Source: Candidatus Azobacteroides sp. (lineage in GTDB: Bacteria > Bacteroidota > Bacteroidia > Bacteroidales > WRGA01). From it: a stretch of 64,000 nt of DNA. Shown here one piece after another: positions 27,535-37,243 of this stretch (its first letter is position 1; the number at the start of each line of letters is the position of its first letter). The stretch lies in assembly GCA_009787405.1 (NCBI GenBank), contig WRGA01000124.1, positions 34,607 to 98,606 on the forward strand, given 5' to 3'. A program made the translations under genes and the position numbers. The notes below the pieces were generated by a model, which searched no databases, was not told the origin of the DNA, and was given only the letters and a program-made list of their open reading frames with translations.

Positions 27535-28338
27535 ATGTCGACAATGATCGAAACGGCAAAAAAATTATTGAAAAACGGAGATGTAAACATCGTCATCGGA
27601 TACAGCGAAGGAAGCCAAGGGCGCGTTCGACCGTTTTTCGCGCGCAACGAAGAAGAAGCGGAAAACCTTGTTTACGATAATCGCTGCACGCAAAACCTCG
27701 CCATGTATGTATCCAAGAAAGAAATCTCAAAATACGGGAAACCTGCTATTGTCGCTAATATTCACACGCTTCGCGGAATCATTCGTCTGGCGGTGGAAAA
27801 CCAAATAAAAGACGGTGATTTAATTGCTTTGCATATAAATGACAAAGATGAAATGACAGTTTGCTCCACGTTGGAGGAAATCGAAACACATTTGGCGACT
27901 GTCACGCCTCAAATCAGCGACGAAGATAAAGTCATGATTGAAAAACTCGATGCAATGTCCCTCACGGAACGCCGGAATTTCTGGGAAAAAGAAATGGAAA
28001 ATTGCATCAAGTGCTATGCCTGCCGTCAAGCATGTCCGTTGTGTTATTGCACTCAATGTACGGTGGAAGTGAATCAACCGCAATGGATCCCCGTCGAAGC
28101 AAGCATCGACGGAAATCTGGAATGGCATATTATGCGCGCCATGCACTTGTCGGGACGTTGCATTTCGTGCGGACAATGCGGCGATGCCTGCCCCGTCGGC
28201 ATTCCCATTCATCTGCTGCCCATGAAACTGTCCCAAGAAGTGAAAAACATTTACGGAAGCATTTCAGGAATGAATCGCAGTGAAGGCTGTGCAATGGCAA
28301 CTTATCAACCCGGCGACAAAGAGAATTTTATCGGATAA
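27535..28338 (+). CDS. FlxC-like iron-sulfur subunit
   Basis: The 267-residue protein has an N-terminal domain without cysteine motifs, apart from a few single cysteines, and then two ferredoxin-like motifs: CIKCYACRQACPLCYCTQC near residue 160 and CISCGQCGDACPVGIPIHLL near residue 222. Its place between the MvhD-like subunit and the second iron-sulfur subunit matches FlxC of bacterial HdrABC-FlxABCD clusters. The exact B/C assignment is by gene order and remains uncertain. It relays electrons from the flavin subunit. Confidence 0.82.
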   Translation: MSTMIETAKKLLKNGDVNIVIGYSEGSQGRVRPFFARNEEEAENLVYDNRCTQNLAMYVSKKEISKYGKPAIVANIHTLRGIIRLAVENQIKDGDLIALHINDKDEMTVCSTLEEIETHLATVTPQISDEDKVMIEKLDAMSLTERRNFWEKEMENCIKCYACRQACPLCYCTQCTVEVNQPQWIPVEASIDGNLEWHIMRAMHLSGRCISCGQCGDACPVGIPIHLLPMKLSQEVKNIYGSISGMNRSEGCAMATYQPGDKENFIG

Positions 28339-28358
28339 CCCGACTCAAACGAAATAAA

Positions 28359-29384
28359 ATGAATACTCAGATAAAAATCCTTAAATCAGCAAACTACATT
28401 AAGCTGCTGCAAAAACTGTTTGATCATAAAAAAAACATATACGGTCCCGTCCGGCAAGGCAAACGGATCGGTTACCAAAAAATCAATTCGGCAAATGAGT
28501 TGGCGACCGATTTCATCATTCCCGATATGTCGGCCAAGTCGTTTGTTTTTCCGTGTATCGAAAAGCTTTTTTCTTTTACGAAAGATAAAGAAAACGTTGA
28601 AATTCAAAATTTAAACTTAGACAATATTCCCGAAAAAATAATTGTCGGCATTCGTCCATGCGATGCATTAGGAATGAAAAGCCTGAAAGCAATTTTCGGC
28701 CGGGACCCTGCCGATTCGATATTCCAAACCCGGCTGGAGCGCACCACTTTCATCGGATACGCTTGCAACCAAGCGGATGATTACTGCTTTTGCACCTCCA
28801 TCAACGGCGGGCCGGGCAACACCGAAGGAAGCGACATTTTATTGACCAAAACAGATTCAGGCGATTACATTGCCGAAATCATCACGCCGAAAGGAGAATC
28901 AATCGTTGCATCAGCACCTGAATTATTCGAAGACGGAAGCGGTTTGGACAAACAAAAATATTTGGCGGATGTTCCCAAACGTTTCGACGATTCAAATCTG
29001 GAAAATAAAATGAAGGCGGCTTTTGATACCAATGTATTCGACGAATACGCCATTCGCTGTATCGGATGCGCCGCATGTGCTTATGTATGCCCGACCTGTG
29101 CCTGTTTCGATATTCAAGACAGAACCAAAGGCAGTAAAGGAGAACGCATCCGCACATGGGACAGTTGTGGTTTAAAGCTTTTCACCTTACACACTTCGGG
29201 ACACAATCCGCGCGAAACACAAGGAGTACGCTGGAGACAACGTTTAATGCACAAATTCTCTTATATGCCCGAACGCTTGGAAGTGAGAGGTTGCGTAGGA
29301 TGCGGACGCTGCTCCCGCCGTTGTCCCGTCGACATGAACATTGCCGAAAGTATCAATATAATAACCGATGAAAATATTATCTGA
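28359..29384 (+). CDS. FlxB-like iron-sulfur subunit
   Basis: The 341-residue protein resembles the beta subunit of sulfhydrogenases and anaerobic sulfite reductase A. The N-terminal domain contains GIRPCDALGMKSL and a cysteine group YACNQADDYCFCTS, and the C-terminal part has two [4Fe-4S] motifs (CIGCAACAYVCPTCACFDI, CVGCGRCSRRCPVDMN). In FlxABCD it lies between the NADH-oxidising flavin subunit and the Hdr module. It begins 20 bp after the previous gene. Confidence 0.85.
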   Translation: MNTQIKILKSANYIKLLQKLFDHKKNIYGPVRQGKRIGYQKINSANELATDFIIPDMSAKSFVFPCIEKLFSFTKDKENVEIQNLNLDNIPEKIIVGIRPCDALGMKSLKAIFGRDPADSIFQTRLERTTFIGYACNQADDYCFCTSINGGPGNTEGSDILLTKTDSGDYIAEIITPKGESIVASAPELFEDGSGLDKQKYLADVPKRFDDSNLENKMKAAFDTNVFDEYAIRCIGCAACAYVCPTCACFDIQDRTKGSKGERIRTWDSCGLKLFTLHTSGHNPRETQGVRWRQRLMHKFSYMPERLEVRGCVGCGRCSRRCPVDMNIAESINIITDENII

Positions 29385-29428
29385 TCAGCAACATTGACAG
29401 ATCAGTAAATGAACACATTAACGAGAAT

Positions 29429-30265
29429 ATGGAACAAAATATATATTTACCGTATCGCATGAAGATTGTGAAAATCACGGAAGAAGCGCCTTTCGTTCGA
29501 ACTTTCCGGTTGGAATTTATAAATCCCGAAGAAGGTGAAAAATTTACGTTTAAAACAGGACAATTTGCCGAATATTCCGTTTTCGGCGAAGGAGAATCCA
29601 CGTTTTGCATTGCTTCGCCGCATACGAGAAAAGGTTACGTTGAATGCACGTTTCGTCAGGCAGGACGAGTAACCACTGCTTTATCTAATTTGGAAGAAGG
29701 AGACCTCATTGGTTTTCGCGGACCCTACGGAAATATTTTTCCCATTGATCAATGGAAGGATAAAAATCTGGTATTCATTGCGGGAGGAATTGCGCTTCCG
29801 CCGATGCGCAGCGTAATCTGGTCGTGTTTGGATAACCGCGGAAATTACAAAGAGATCACCGTATTTTACGGGGCTAAAACCGCAAACGATTTAGTGTATA
29901 AACACGAATTAAAAGAATGGGAAGAACGTCCCGACATAAAACTTTACACCACCGTTGACCCGGGTGGTGAAACTCCCGACTGGAAAGGAGAAGTAGGATT
30001 TGTTCCGGCTATTGTCGATAAATTCGCACCTACTGCGGAAAATACCATTGCCATTGTTTGCGGCCCTCCGGTGATGATTAAAAATACATTTCCCGTATTG
30101 AAAAAATTAGGCTTCGCCGACGAAAACATTTATACCACGCTCGAAAACAGAATGAAGTGCGGTTTCGGAAAATGCGGCCGTTGCAATGTGGGGAAAACCT
30201 ACGTCTGTAAAGACGGACCTGTATTTACGGCAGCTCAATTGGCCGAATTACCGAACGAGTATTAA
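29429..30265 (+). CDS. FlxA-like FAD/NAD(P)H-binding subunit
   Basis: The 278-residue protein belongs to the ferredoxin-reductase / dihydroorotate dehydrogenase electron-transfer group. It has an FAD-binding barrel (KTGQFAEYSVFG), an NAD-binding part (FIAGGIALPPMRSVIW) and a C-terminal [2Fe-2S] motif (MKCGFGKCGRCNVGKTYVC). This would be the NADH entry point: electrons pass through the Flx iron-sulfur subunits to HdrA for bifurcation. It is the last gene of the cluster. Compare NfnA at 53.3 kb, a relative with a different partner. Confidence 0.9.
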   Translation: MEQNIYLPYRMKIVKITEEAPFVRTFRLEFINPEEGEKFTFKTGQFAEYSVFGEGESTFCIASPHTRKGYVECTFRQAGRVTTALSNLEEGDLIGFRGPYGNIFPIDQWKDKNLVFIAGGIALPPMRSVIWSCLDNRGNYKEITVFYGAKTANDLVYKHELKEWEERPDIKLYTTVDPGGETPDWKGEVGFVPAIVDKFAPTAENTIAIVCGPPVMIKNTFPVLKKLGFADENIYTTLENRMKCGFGKCGRCNVGKTYVCKDGPVFTAAQLAELPNEY

Positions 30266-30391
30266 GGCATCTAAAACTTTTTAACGTTAAAATCGTTATA
30301 AATAATAGCAGTCTCAATAAATTTTAATCTTATTAATCAAACTCCGATGCTTCTCTTTGGAAGGAGGAGGGAGCTTTAAAACTAATCGCTC

Positions 30392-30727
30392 ATGGGAAAA
30401 TTTGTTGTAAGTACCCGTAAAAACGGAGAATTTCAATTTGTTTTAAAAGCAGGAAACGGACAAATTATTTTGGTAAGCGAAGGTTATACCACAAAAACCG
30501 CTTGCTTAAAAGGAGTGGAAGCGGTAAAGAAAAATGCTCCGATTGATGAACGATATGAACGTAAAACATCCAAAAACGACAAACATTTTTTCAATTTAAA
30601 AGCAAGCAACGGACAAATCATCGGAACAAGTGAAATGTATGAAAGTAAAGCCGCCTGCGAAAACGGTATCGAATCGGTAAAAAAGAATGCACCCGATGCA
30701 GATGTTGAAGATGAAACCGTAAAATAA
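30392..30727 (+). CDS. DUF1508 (YegP-like) protein, two repeats
   Basis: A 111-residue protein made of two tandem DUF1508 units of about 50 residues (GEFQFVLKAGNGQIILVSEG and DKHFFNLKASNGQIIGTSEM), each followed by a helix ending in VKKNAP. The family is small, cytoplasmic and of unknown function. It lies between the flx genes and the MazG-like gene, on the same strand. Confidence 0.85.
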   Translation: MGKFVVSTRKNGEFQFVLKAGNGQIILVSEGYTTKTACLKGVEAVKKNAPIDERYERKTSKNDKHFFNLKASNGQIIGTSEMYESKAACENGIESVKKNAPDADVEDETVK

Positions 30728-30752
30728 CGGAAAACAAATAATCATTACCGTT

Positions 30753-31082
30753 ATGACCCTCGAAGAACTCCAACGACAAATCGACGACTGGATAAAAGTA
30801 TATGGCGTCCGTTATTTCAGCGAACTGACAAACATGGCTGTTTTAACCGAAGAAGTCGGGGAATTGGCACGAATCATGGCACGTACTTACGGAGATCAAT
30901 CATTTAAAAAAAGCGACGAAAAACACTCGCTGAGCGATGAAATCGCCGATGTGCTTTGGGTATTGGTTTGCATCGCCAATCAAACGGGAGTGAATTTGAC
31001 CGAAGCCATGACAAAAAACATGGAAAAGAAAACGGACAGAGATAAAGACAGACATTTAAATAATAACAAATTACAATCATAA
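30753..31082 (+). CDS. MazG-like nucleotide pyrophosphohydrolase
   Basis: The 109-residue protein has the metal-binding EVGE ... DEIADVLW pattern (ExxE and ExxD helices) of MazG-type NTP pyrophosphohydrolases. Such enzymes remove aberrant nucleoside triphosphates. Its stop is 2 bp before the deoC ATG. In Bacteroides, as I recall, this gene follows dtd; here 12 kb of other genes lie between. Confidence 0.87.
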   Translation: MTLEELQRQIDDWIKVYGVRYFSELTNMAVLTEEVGELARIMARTYGDQSFKKSDEKHSLSDEIADVLWVLVCIANQTGVNLTEAMTKNMEKKTDRDKDRHLNNNKLQS

Positions 31083-31084
31083 AA

Positions 31085-31948
31085 ATGGGAAAATACACCG
31101 ACATCTTAAAAGAATATAAATTCAATCTTTCTGACGAAGAAATCAAGAATGAAATTCAAAAATTACAACCGAAAGTCAATAAAGAAACACTCAAACTATT
31201 GTTCGGGTGTATGGATTTTACCTTCCTGAATACCACCGACAATGCAAGCCATGTCAAAAAAATCACCGAAAAATTAAATGCTTTCGAAAACGAATTTAAT
31301 GAAATGCCCAATGTAGCGGCAGTATGCGCTTATCCTTCATTAATTCAACCTTTGCGGAAATATCTTACGGTAAACGATATTGCAATTGCTTCGGTTGCGG
31401 GTGGTTTTCCGAGCGCTCAAACATTTATCGAAGTAAAAATAGCCGAAACCGCTTTGGCTGTTGCCGAAGGTGCTCAAGAAATAGATGTGGTGATGTCGAT
31501 CGGTAAATTTTTGGAAGGAAAATACGATGAAGTCGGCGAAGAACTGGAAGAAATTAAACATTCCTGCAGAGAAGCCAAATTGAAAGTCATTTTGGAAACA
31601 GAAGTTTTAACATCAGCCGATATTTATAAAGCCTCACTGATCGCCATGTATGCCGGTGCAAACTTCATCAAAACATCTACAGGAAAACTCTCCGTCGGCG
31701 CCACACCCGAAGCGGCATACATTATGTGCAGAAGCATTGCCGATTTTTACAAAAAAACAAATCTGGAAGTAGGATTTAAAGCGTCGGGAGGAGTTGCAAC
31801 AACATCCGATGCGGTTATTTATTATGCCATTGCGGAAAATATTTTAGGAAAAGAACGGGTGAACCGTAACTTGTTCAGAATCGGTGCAAGCCGATTAGCC
31901 AATAATTTATTAAGCAACATTTATGAAAAAACGATCGTTTTCTTTTAA
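31085..31948 (+). CDS. deoC: Deoxyribose-phosphate aldolase
   Basis: The 287-residue class I aldolase contains VILETEVLTSADIYKAS and NFIKTSTGKL with the Schiff-base lysine, then VGFKASGGV with the second catalytic lysine. It cleaves deoxyribose-5-phosphate to acetaldehyde and glyceraldehyde-3-phosphate. The N-terminal extension of about 50 residues is usual for the long Bacteroidota form. It ends 12 bp before the convergent polyprenyl synthase gene, with no visible hairpin between them. Confidence 0.94.
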   Translation: MGKYTDILKEYKFNLSDEEIKNEIQKLQPKVNKETLKLLFGCMDFTFLNTTDNASHVKKITEKLNAFENEFNEMPNVAAVCAYPSLIQPLRKYLTVNDIAIASVAGGFPSAQTFIEVKIAETALAVAEGAQEIDVVMSIGKFLEGKYDEVGEELEEIKHSCREAKLKVILETEVLTSADIYKASLIAMYAGANFIKTSTGKLSVGATPEAAYIMCRSIADFYKKTNLEVGFKASGGVATTSDAVIYYAIAENILGKERVNRNLFRIGASRLANNLLSNIYEKTIVFF

Positions 31949-31960
31949 AAGAAACACGAA

Positions 31961-32938
31961 CTATTTATCTCTTTTAACCAAATATTCCAATAAGTAAACA
32001 AATGAATTTTTAATTTCCCCTTCGGGCATATCCGAAAGTAAATCAAATGTTTTGCGGCGGTAGTCTTCCATGACCTTTTCGGCATAATCGACACCGCCGT
32101 TTTCTTTTGCAAAATTCACGATTTTCCGAATATTTTCTTCCGAAAAATCTTTATGACTAATGATAGTTATAATTTCCTTATTATCAGACTCTTTACTATT
32201 GCGAACAGCATATATGAGAGGTAATGTAACCTTCCCTTCTCTAATATCATTTCCGGTAGGTTTCCCGATATTTTTGTCATCAAAATAATCAAAAATATCA
32301 TCTTTTATCTGGAATATGATCCCTATATTTTCACCCGTTTTCCGCATCAACTCCATCTTTTCATCCGAAGCATTTACAGAAGCCGCACCGGCAGTAGCAC
32401 AAGCCGCAAACAAAGCAGCGGTCTTTTGTCTGATTACATCAAAATAAATATTTTCATCTATAATATTCTGTTTAGATACATTTAATTGATTAATTTCGCC
32501 ATTTGATAAGTCTCTGCCCAAATAAGAAATAATGCGAAGAATCTGCAAATTATCGGTTTCGGTTGCCAAAGTCAACGAAGAAGCCAAAAAGAAATCACCG
32601 GCAAGCACAGCCACTTTATTATCGAAAACCGCATTGATCGAAGATTGTCCGCGACGTTTCATACTGTCGTCCACAACATCATCATGCAAAAGACTCGCCG
32701 TGTGAAGCAATTCCAAAGAAACAGCCACCTCTGTGGTTTTTTTATTCGGTTCGCCACAAAATTTAGCTGAAAGATAAGTCAACATCGGACGAATTCTTTT
32801 TCCGTTTTTATTAAAAACAAAATCAATAACATCGTTCAACAACACATTATTGCTTTTCAACGTTTCGGAAATAATTTCGTCAAAATTTTTCAGTTCGTTT
32901 TCTATCGGCTTTTTAATTAATAAAAGAAATTCGTCCAT
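31961..32938 (-). CDS. Polyprenyl (octaprenyl-type) diphosphate synthase
   Basis: The 325-residue trans-prenyltransferase has both aspartate-rich motifs, LLHDDVVDDSMKRRG (FARM) and FQIKDDIFDYFDD (SARM), which bind Mg and the allylic diphosphate. It makes the isoprenoid chain of menaquinone or a similar lipid. ATG 32938 is preferred to a TTG 24 bp upstream, because the promoter element TAATTTTG on the minus strand (32960-32967) overlaps that alternative start. Confidence 0.92.
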   Translation of the reverse strand: MDEFLLLIKKPIENELKNFDEIISETLKSNNVLLNDVIDFVFNKNGKRIRPMLTYLSAKFCGEPNKKTTEVAVSLELLHTASLLHDDVVDDSMKRRGQSSINAVFDNKVAVLAGDFFLASSLTLATETDNLQILRIISYLGRDLSNGEINQLNVSKQNIIDENIYFDVIRQKTAALFAACATAGAASVNASDEKMELMRKTGENIGIIFQIKDDIFDYFDDKNIGKPTGNDIREGKVTLPLIYAVRNSKESDNKEIITIISHKDFSEENIRKIVNFAKENGGVDYAEKVMEDYRRKTFDLLSDMPEGEIKNSFVYLLEYLVKRDK

Positions 32939-32959
32939 CGGGCATGCAAAATTGAAGCG

Positions 32960-32967
32960 CAAAATTA
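32960..32967 (-). promoter_or_regulatory. Promoter -7 element for the polyprenyl synthase gene
   Basis: The minus strand reads TAATTTTG, matching TAnnTTTG, 21 bp before ATG 32938. Confidence 0.5.
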
Positions 32968-33204
32968 GTAATAAAAAGCAGATAAATGCCTTAAATCACT
33001 ATAAATTAAGTTATGAGTTACAAGTCGGTCAAAAAGTATCACACAAACCATTTATGAAAATATATTTGAAAAATTTAACTGAATTTGATGAACGGATTTT
33101 CCCGAACTGTTTCATCAAGAGAAAATAATTCGTAATTTTGTTTTTTACAAATGATGACCATTCGTACGCTTTGTACTTGTTAATCTGTAATGAATAATTG
33201 AAAA

Positions 33205-35994
33205 ATGAATCCTAAAAAACTATTCTTACTTGATGCTTATGCACTGATTTACAGAGCTTATTATGCATTCATTAAAAATCCGCGCGTCAATTCCAAAGGT
33301 GAAAACACTTCTGCCATATTCGGATTTGTAAATACGTTGGAAGATGTTCTGAAAAAAGAAAACCCTTCCCATATCGCGGTTGTGTTCGACCCTGCCGGAC
33401 CCACTTTCCGCCATGAAATATATGAACAATATAAAGCTCAACGCCAAGAAACACCGGAGGATATTCGGAAGGCCGTGCCGGTCATCAAAGAAATTTTACA
33501 CGCATATAATATTCCCGTCATCGAAGTACCGAAATACGAAGCAGACGATGTTATCGGAACATTATCCATATCAGCCGACAAAGCGGGATACACCGTTTAC
33601 ATGATGACTCCAGACAAAGATTACGGACAATTGGTATCTGAAAACAGATTGATTTACAAGCCGAAACATAACAGTTCCGAATTTCAAATCATGGGAGTGG
33701 AAGAAGTAAAAAAACGATTCGAAATCGAAAATACATCACAAGTAATTGATATATTGGGACTTATGGGAGATAAAAGCGATAATATTCCCGGATGTCCGAT
33801 GGTCGGAGAAAAAACTGCCGTCAAATTAATCGAAGAATTTGAAAATATTGATAATCTGCTTGCCAATACGAACAAACTGAAAGGTGCTCTTAAAAAGAAT
33901 ATTGAAGAAAACAAAGACATCATTCTTTTCAGTAAATTTTTGGCGACCATAAAAACAGATGTCCCGATCGAATTTCATGAAGAAGATTTTTCCCGAAAGG
34001 ATATAAACGAACAAAAATTGAATGACATTTTCGAAGAACTCGAATTTAGAACCTTCATCAACCGAATCATTAACAAAAATAAAATACCTGTTTCTTCTCC
34101 CACGGTAAAAAATATTCCCGTTCAAGGCTCCCTTTTTGATATATTTGAAGGTAACCCGACGGAAGAAAAAAAATATTCAAATCTCAGCGACTTAAGTTCC
34201 ATTCCTCACCAATATTATCTAATTGATAATGAAGAGAAAAGAAGCAATTTAATTACTGAATTATCATGTCAAAAATCGGTGGCATTTGACACAGAAACCA
34301 CCGGAATTTCTCCCATCGAATCGGAAATGGTGGGAATGTCGTTTTGTTTTAAAGAAAATGAAGCCTATTATGTTCCGGTTCCGAAAGAAAAATCGGGAGT
34401 ACAAAAAATTGTTAATGAATTTAAAGATTTTTTTGCCGATGAAACTATTGAAAAAATAGGACAGAACATTAAATATGACATTCTGATTTTAAAAAATTAT
34501 GAGATCGAAGTAAAAGGTAAATTTTTCGATACCATGATCGCTCATTATTTGATTCAGCCCGAATTAAATCACGGTATGGATTATTTGGCAGAAATATATT
34601 TGAAATATAAAACCATTCATATCGAAGAATTAATCGGCCCGAGAGGAAAAAATCAGTTAAATATGCGAAACATTCCCGTCGAAAAGGTGGCGGAATATGC
34701 TGCAGAAGATGCCGATGTGACTTTTAAATTGAAAAATATTTTCAAAAAAGAACTTCAAACAAATAATTTGGAATCGCTGTTTTATGACATAGAAATGCCT
34801 CTTTCAAAGGTTCTTGCGGATATTGAATGGACCGGAGTAAAAATCGACACAGATGCGTTGCACAAATCGTCGAAAACACTGACGAAACAAATGACGGAAA
34901 TCGAAAACGAAATTTATGAAATTGCCGAAACAAAATTCAATGTAAATTCGGCGCGTCAAATCGGTGAAATACTTTTCGACAAGCTCAAGATACAGGAAAA
35001 AGCAAAAAAGACGAAAACAGGGCAATATTCCACCTCTGAAGAAGTATTGGAAAACCTGAAAGGAAAACATCCTATCATCGATAAAATACTGGAATACAGG
35101 ATGCTCAAAAAATTACTGAGTACCTATATTGATGCGCTTCCGTTATTGATCAACAAAAAAACGGGAAAAATCCATACTTCATTTAACCAAACAGTGACCG
35201 CAACCGGAAGATTAAGTTCCACCAACCCGAACCTGCAAAACATTCCCGTCAGAGACGAAATCGGAAAAAAAATCAGAAGAGCTTTCATCGCCGAAGAAGA
35301 ATGCGTTTTTTTCTCTGCCGATTATTCACAAATAGAATTACGGATCATGGCCCATTTAAGCGGAGACGAAAATATGATTTCCGATTTTCTTTCCGATCTT
35401 GACATTCATGCAGCCACAGCCGCAAAAATCTACAAAGTACCGATGAATGAAGTAACACCGGAAATGCGCAGAAATGCCAAAACAGCCAATTTCGGCATTA
35501 TTTACGGTATTTCGGTATTCGGATTGGGAGAACGATTGTCCATCAGCCGGAAAGAAGCACAAGAATTGATCACGGGATATTTCACCGCCTATCCGAAAGT
35601 ACGGGAATATATGGACAAAAGCATCGAAATTGCCCGTGAAAAACATTATGTAGAAACGATTCTTCATCGAAAACGATTTCTATCCGATATTGATTCACGC
35701 AACGCAATCGTTCGCGGATATGCCGAACGAAATGCGATCAATGCGCCCATTCAGGGAAGTGCGGCCGATATTATCAAAATAGCAATGGTCAATATATTCA
35801 ATCGATTCGAAAAAGAAAAATTCCGGTCAAAAATGATCATGCAGGTACATGACGAATTAAATTTTAATATTATAAAATATGAACTTTCAGCAGCAAAAAA
35901 AATCATCATCGAAGAAATGGAAAACGCCTATCCGCTGAATGCTCCTTTAAAAGTTGAATGCGGAGAAGGAAACAATTGGCTGGAAGCACATTAG
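33205..35994 (+). CDS. polA: DNA polymerase I
   Basis: The 929-residue enzyme has all three domains: an N-terminal 5'-3' exonuclease (LFLLDAYALIYRAYYAF, YEADDVIGTLS), a 3'-5' proofreading domain with intact first motif (FDTETTG) and a family-A polymerase with motifs A (FSADYSQIELRIMAHLSGD), B (RRNAKTANFGIIYG) and C (MQVHDELNF). It functions in repair and Okazaki-fragment processing. A loose promoter-like TACGCTTTG lies about 32 bp before the start codon. The DUF4294 gene follows after 41 bp. Confidence 0.97.
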   Translation: MNPKKLFLLDAYALIYRAYYAFIKNPRVNSKGENTSAIFGFVNTLEDVLKKENPSHIAVVFDPAGPTFRHEIYEQYKAQRQETPEDIRKAVPVIKEILHAYNIPVIEVPKYEADDVIGTLSISADKAGYTVYMMTPDKDYGQLVSENRLIYKPKHNSSEFQIMGVEEVKKRFEIENTSQVIDILGLMGDKSDNIPGCPMVGEKTAVKLIEEFENIDNLLANTNKLKGALKKNIEENKDIILFSKFLATIKTDVPIEFHEEDFSRKDINEQKLNDIFEELEFRTFINRIINKNKIPVSSPTVKNIPVQGSLFDIFEGNPTEEKKYSNLSDLSSIPHQYYLIDNEEKRSNLITELSCQKSVAFDTETTGISPIESEMVGMSFCFKENEAYYVPVPKEKSGVQKIVNEFKDFFADETIEKIGQNIKYDILILKNYEIEVKGKFFDTMIAHYLIQPELNHGMDYLAEIYLKYKTIHIEELIGPRGKNQLNMRNIPVEKVAEYAAEDADVTFKLKNIFKKELQTNNLESLFYDIEMPLSKVLADIEWTGVKIDTDALHKSSKTLTKQMTEIENEIYEIAETKFNVNSARQIGEILFDKLKIQEKAKKTKTGQYSTSEEVLENLKGKHPIIDKILEYRMLKKLLSTYIDALPLLINKKTGKIHTSFNQTVTATGRLSSTNPNLQNIPVRDEIGKKIRRAFIAEEECVFFSADYSQIELRIMAHLSGDENMISDFLSDLDIHAATAAKIYKVPMNEVTPEMRRNAKTANFGIIYGISVFGLGERLSISRKEAQELITGYFTAYPKVREYMDKSIEIAREKHYVETILHRKRFLSDIDSRNAIVRGYAERNAINAPIQGSAADIIKIAMVNIFNRFEKEKFRSKMIMQVHDELNFNIIKYELSAAKKIIIEEMENAYPLNAPLKVECGEGNNWLEAH

Positions 35995-36035
35995 AATTAA
36001 AAATTAAGTATTTATTTGAAAGTAAGTATTTTTTA

Positions 36036-36635
36036 ATGAAGGCAAGGTTTTTGATGACAAGTATTTTTTTCTTTTTCTTTGTTTTTTACGAAAAAGCGCA
36101 AAACAAAGAAGGGGAAAATCCGTATATCCATTATTTGGATAGTATTTATATTCATGATACAATTCCGTTAATTTATTTACCGGATTTATATGTTTTCCCG
36201 AAAGTAACTTTCAGGGATAAAGAAGAAGAATTAAAATTTCTTAAGCTTGTAAGGGACGTTAAAAAAACACTTCCTTATGCCAAATTAATATACGGAACAT
36301 TGATGGAAACCTACGAATACATTGAGACATTACCCACACAAAAAGCACGCGAAGCACATTTGAAAAGAATGGAAGCCGATTTATTCGCAGATTATAAACC
36401 GGTACTTAAAAAAATGTCTTATTCTCAAGGAAGGTTATTAATAAAATTAATCAACAGAGAATGTAACCAAAATTCCTACGATTTGATAAAAGCCTTCATG
36501 GGAAACGGCAGAGCCGCTTTTTGGCAAAGCATGGGTCTTGTATTCAATATGAATCTAAAAAGCGAATACGACCCGAAAGAAAAGGACAGAGCGATAGAAG
36601 AAGTAGTGCAAATGGTGGAAGCGGGAGTGTTGTAA
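36036..36635 (+). CDS. DUF4294 protein
   Basis: A 199-residue protein with a signal peptide (MKARFLMTSIFFFFFVFYEK). The conserved DUF4294 part contains LPYAKLIYGTLMETYEYIET and INRECNQNSYDLIKAFMGNG. The frame extends upstream into polA, but the signal peptide fixes ATG 36036. The family is common in Bacteroidota, probably periplasmic, and of unknown function. Confidence 0.85.
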   Translation: MKARFLMTSIFFFFFVFYEKAQNKEGENPYIHYLDSIYIHDTIPLIYLPDLYVFPKVTFRDKEEELKFLKLVRDVKKTLPYAKLIYGTLMETYEYIETLPTQKAREAHLKRMEADLFADYKPVLKKMSYSQGRLLIKLINRECNQNSYDLIKAFMGNGRAAFWQSMGLVFNMNLKSEYDPKEKDRAIEEVVQMVEAGVL

Positions 36636-36692
36636 ATGTTTCGCAAAAACCGTTTTTTTGACGTATATCCTGTTAAAATTACCAAGTTATTT

Positions 36693-37226
36693 TTACATAT
36701 TATTTAATTTATAAAAAAACTCCCAAATAACAATCCCTCCGGCGATGGAAACATTCAGCGAATGTTTTGTTCCGAATTGTGGAATTTCGACGCACCCATG
36801 GCAAATATCGATAACCGATTGTTGAACACCTTTCACCTCATTTCCCAAAACAACAGCATATTTTTTGCCGGCAGACAATTGTAAATCATTCAACATGATC
36901 GATTTTTCAGCCTGTTCCAAAGAAAAAACCGTGTAATCGTTTTCTTTCAAATTATTTACGGCATCTACAGTATCTTCAAAATATCTCCAATTTACGGAAT
37001 ACTCGGCTCCTAAAGCTGTTTTGTGAATTTCGGGATGAGGAGGTATCGAACTGATTCCGCATAAATAAACGGCATCAACCAAAAAAGCATCGGAAGTACG
37101 AAACACAGAACCTATATTATTCAAACTTCGTACATTATCTAAAACAACAACCAACGGTATTTTACCGGTCTGTTTGAATTCATCGATCGAAATCCTGTTT
37201 AATTCGGTAACGTTGAGTTTTCTCAT
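36693..37226 (-). CDS. TrmH/SpoU-family RNA 2'-O-methyltransferase
   Basis: The 177-residue protein has the SPOUT motifs: motif 1 (VRSLNNIGSVFRTSDAF), motif 2 (VLGNEVKGV) and motif 3 (IPQFGTKHSLNVSIAGGI). It binds S-adenosylmethionine in a trefoil knot and methylates tRNA or rRNA ribose; the target is not readable from the sequence. The protein is short and lacks the N-terminal substrate-binding domain of RlmB-type enzymes. It converges with the DUF4294 gene. Confidence 0.9.
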   Translation of the reverse strand: MRKLNVTELNRISIDEFKQTGKIPLVVVLDNVRSLNNIGSVFRTSDAFLVDAVYLCGISSIPPHPEIHKTALGAEYSVNWRYFEDTVDAVNNLKENDYTVFSLEQAEKSIMLNDLQLSAGKKYAVVLGNEVKGVQQSVIDICHGCVEIPQFGTKHSLNVSIAGGIVIWEFFYKLNNM

Positions 37227-37243
37227 TTAAAGTGAATTTTCGA

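Noticed and set aside
23234-30265. Methanogen-type heterodisulfide metabolism
   Set aside because: No coenzyme M/B or methyl-CoM reductase genes are present and the context is bacterial; the Flx subunits indicate the bacterial NADH-linked form.
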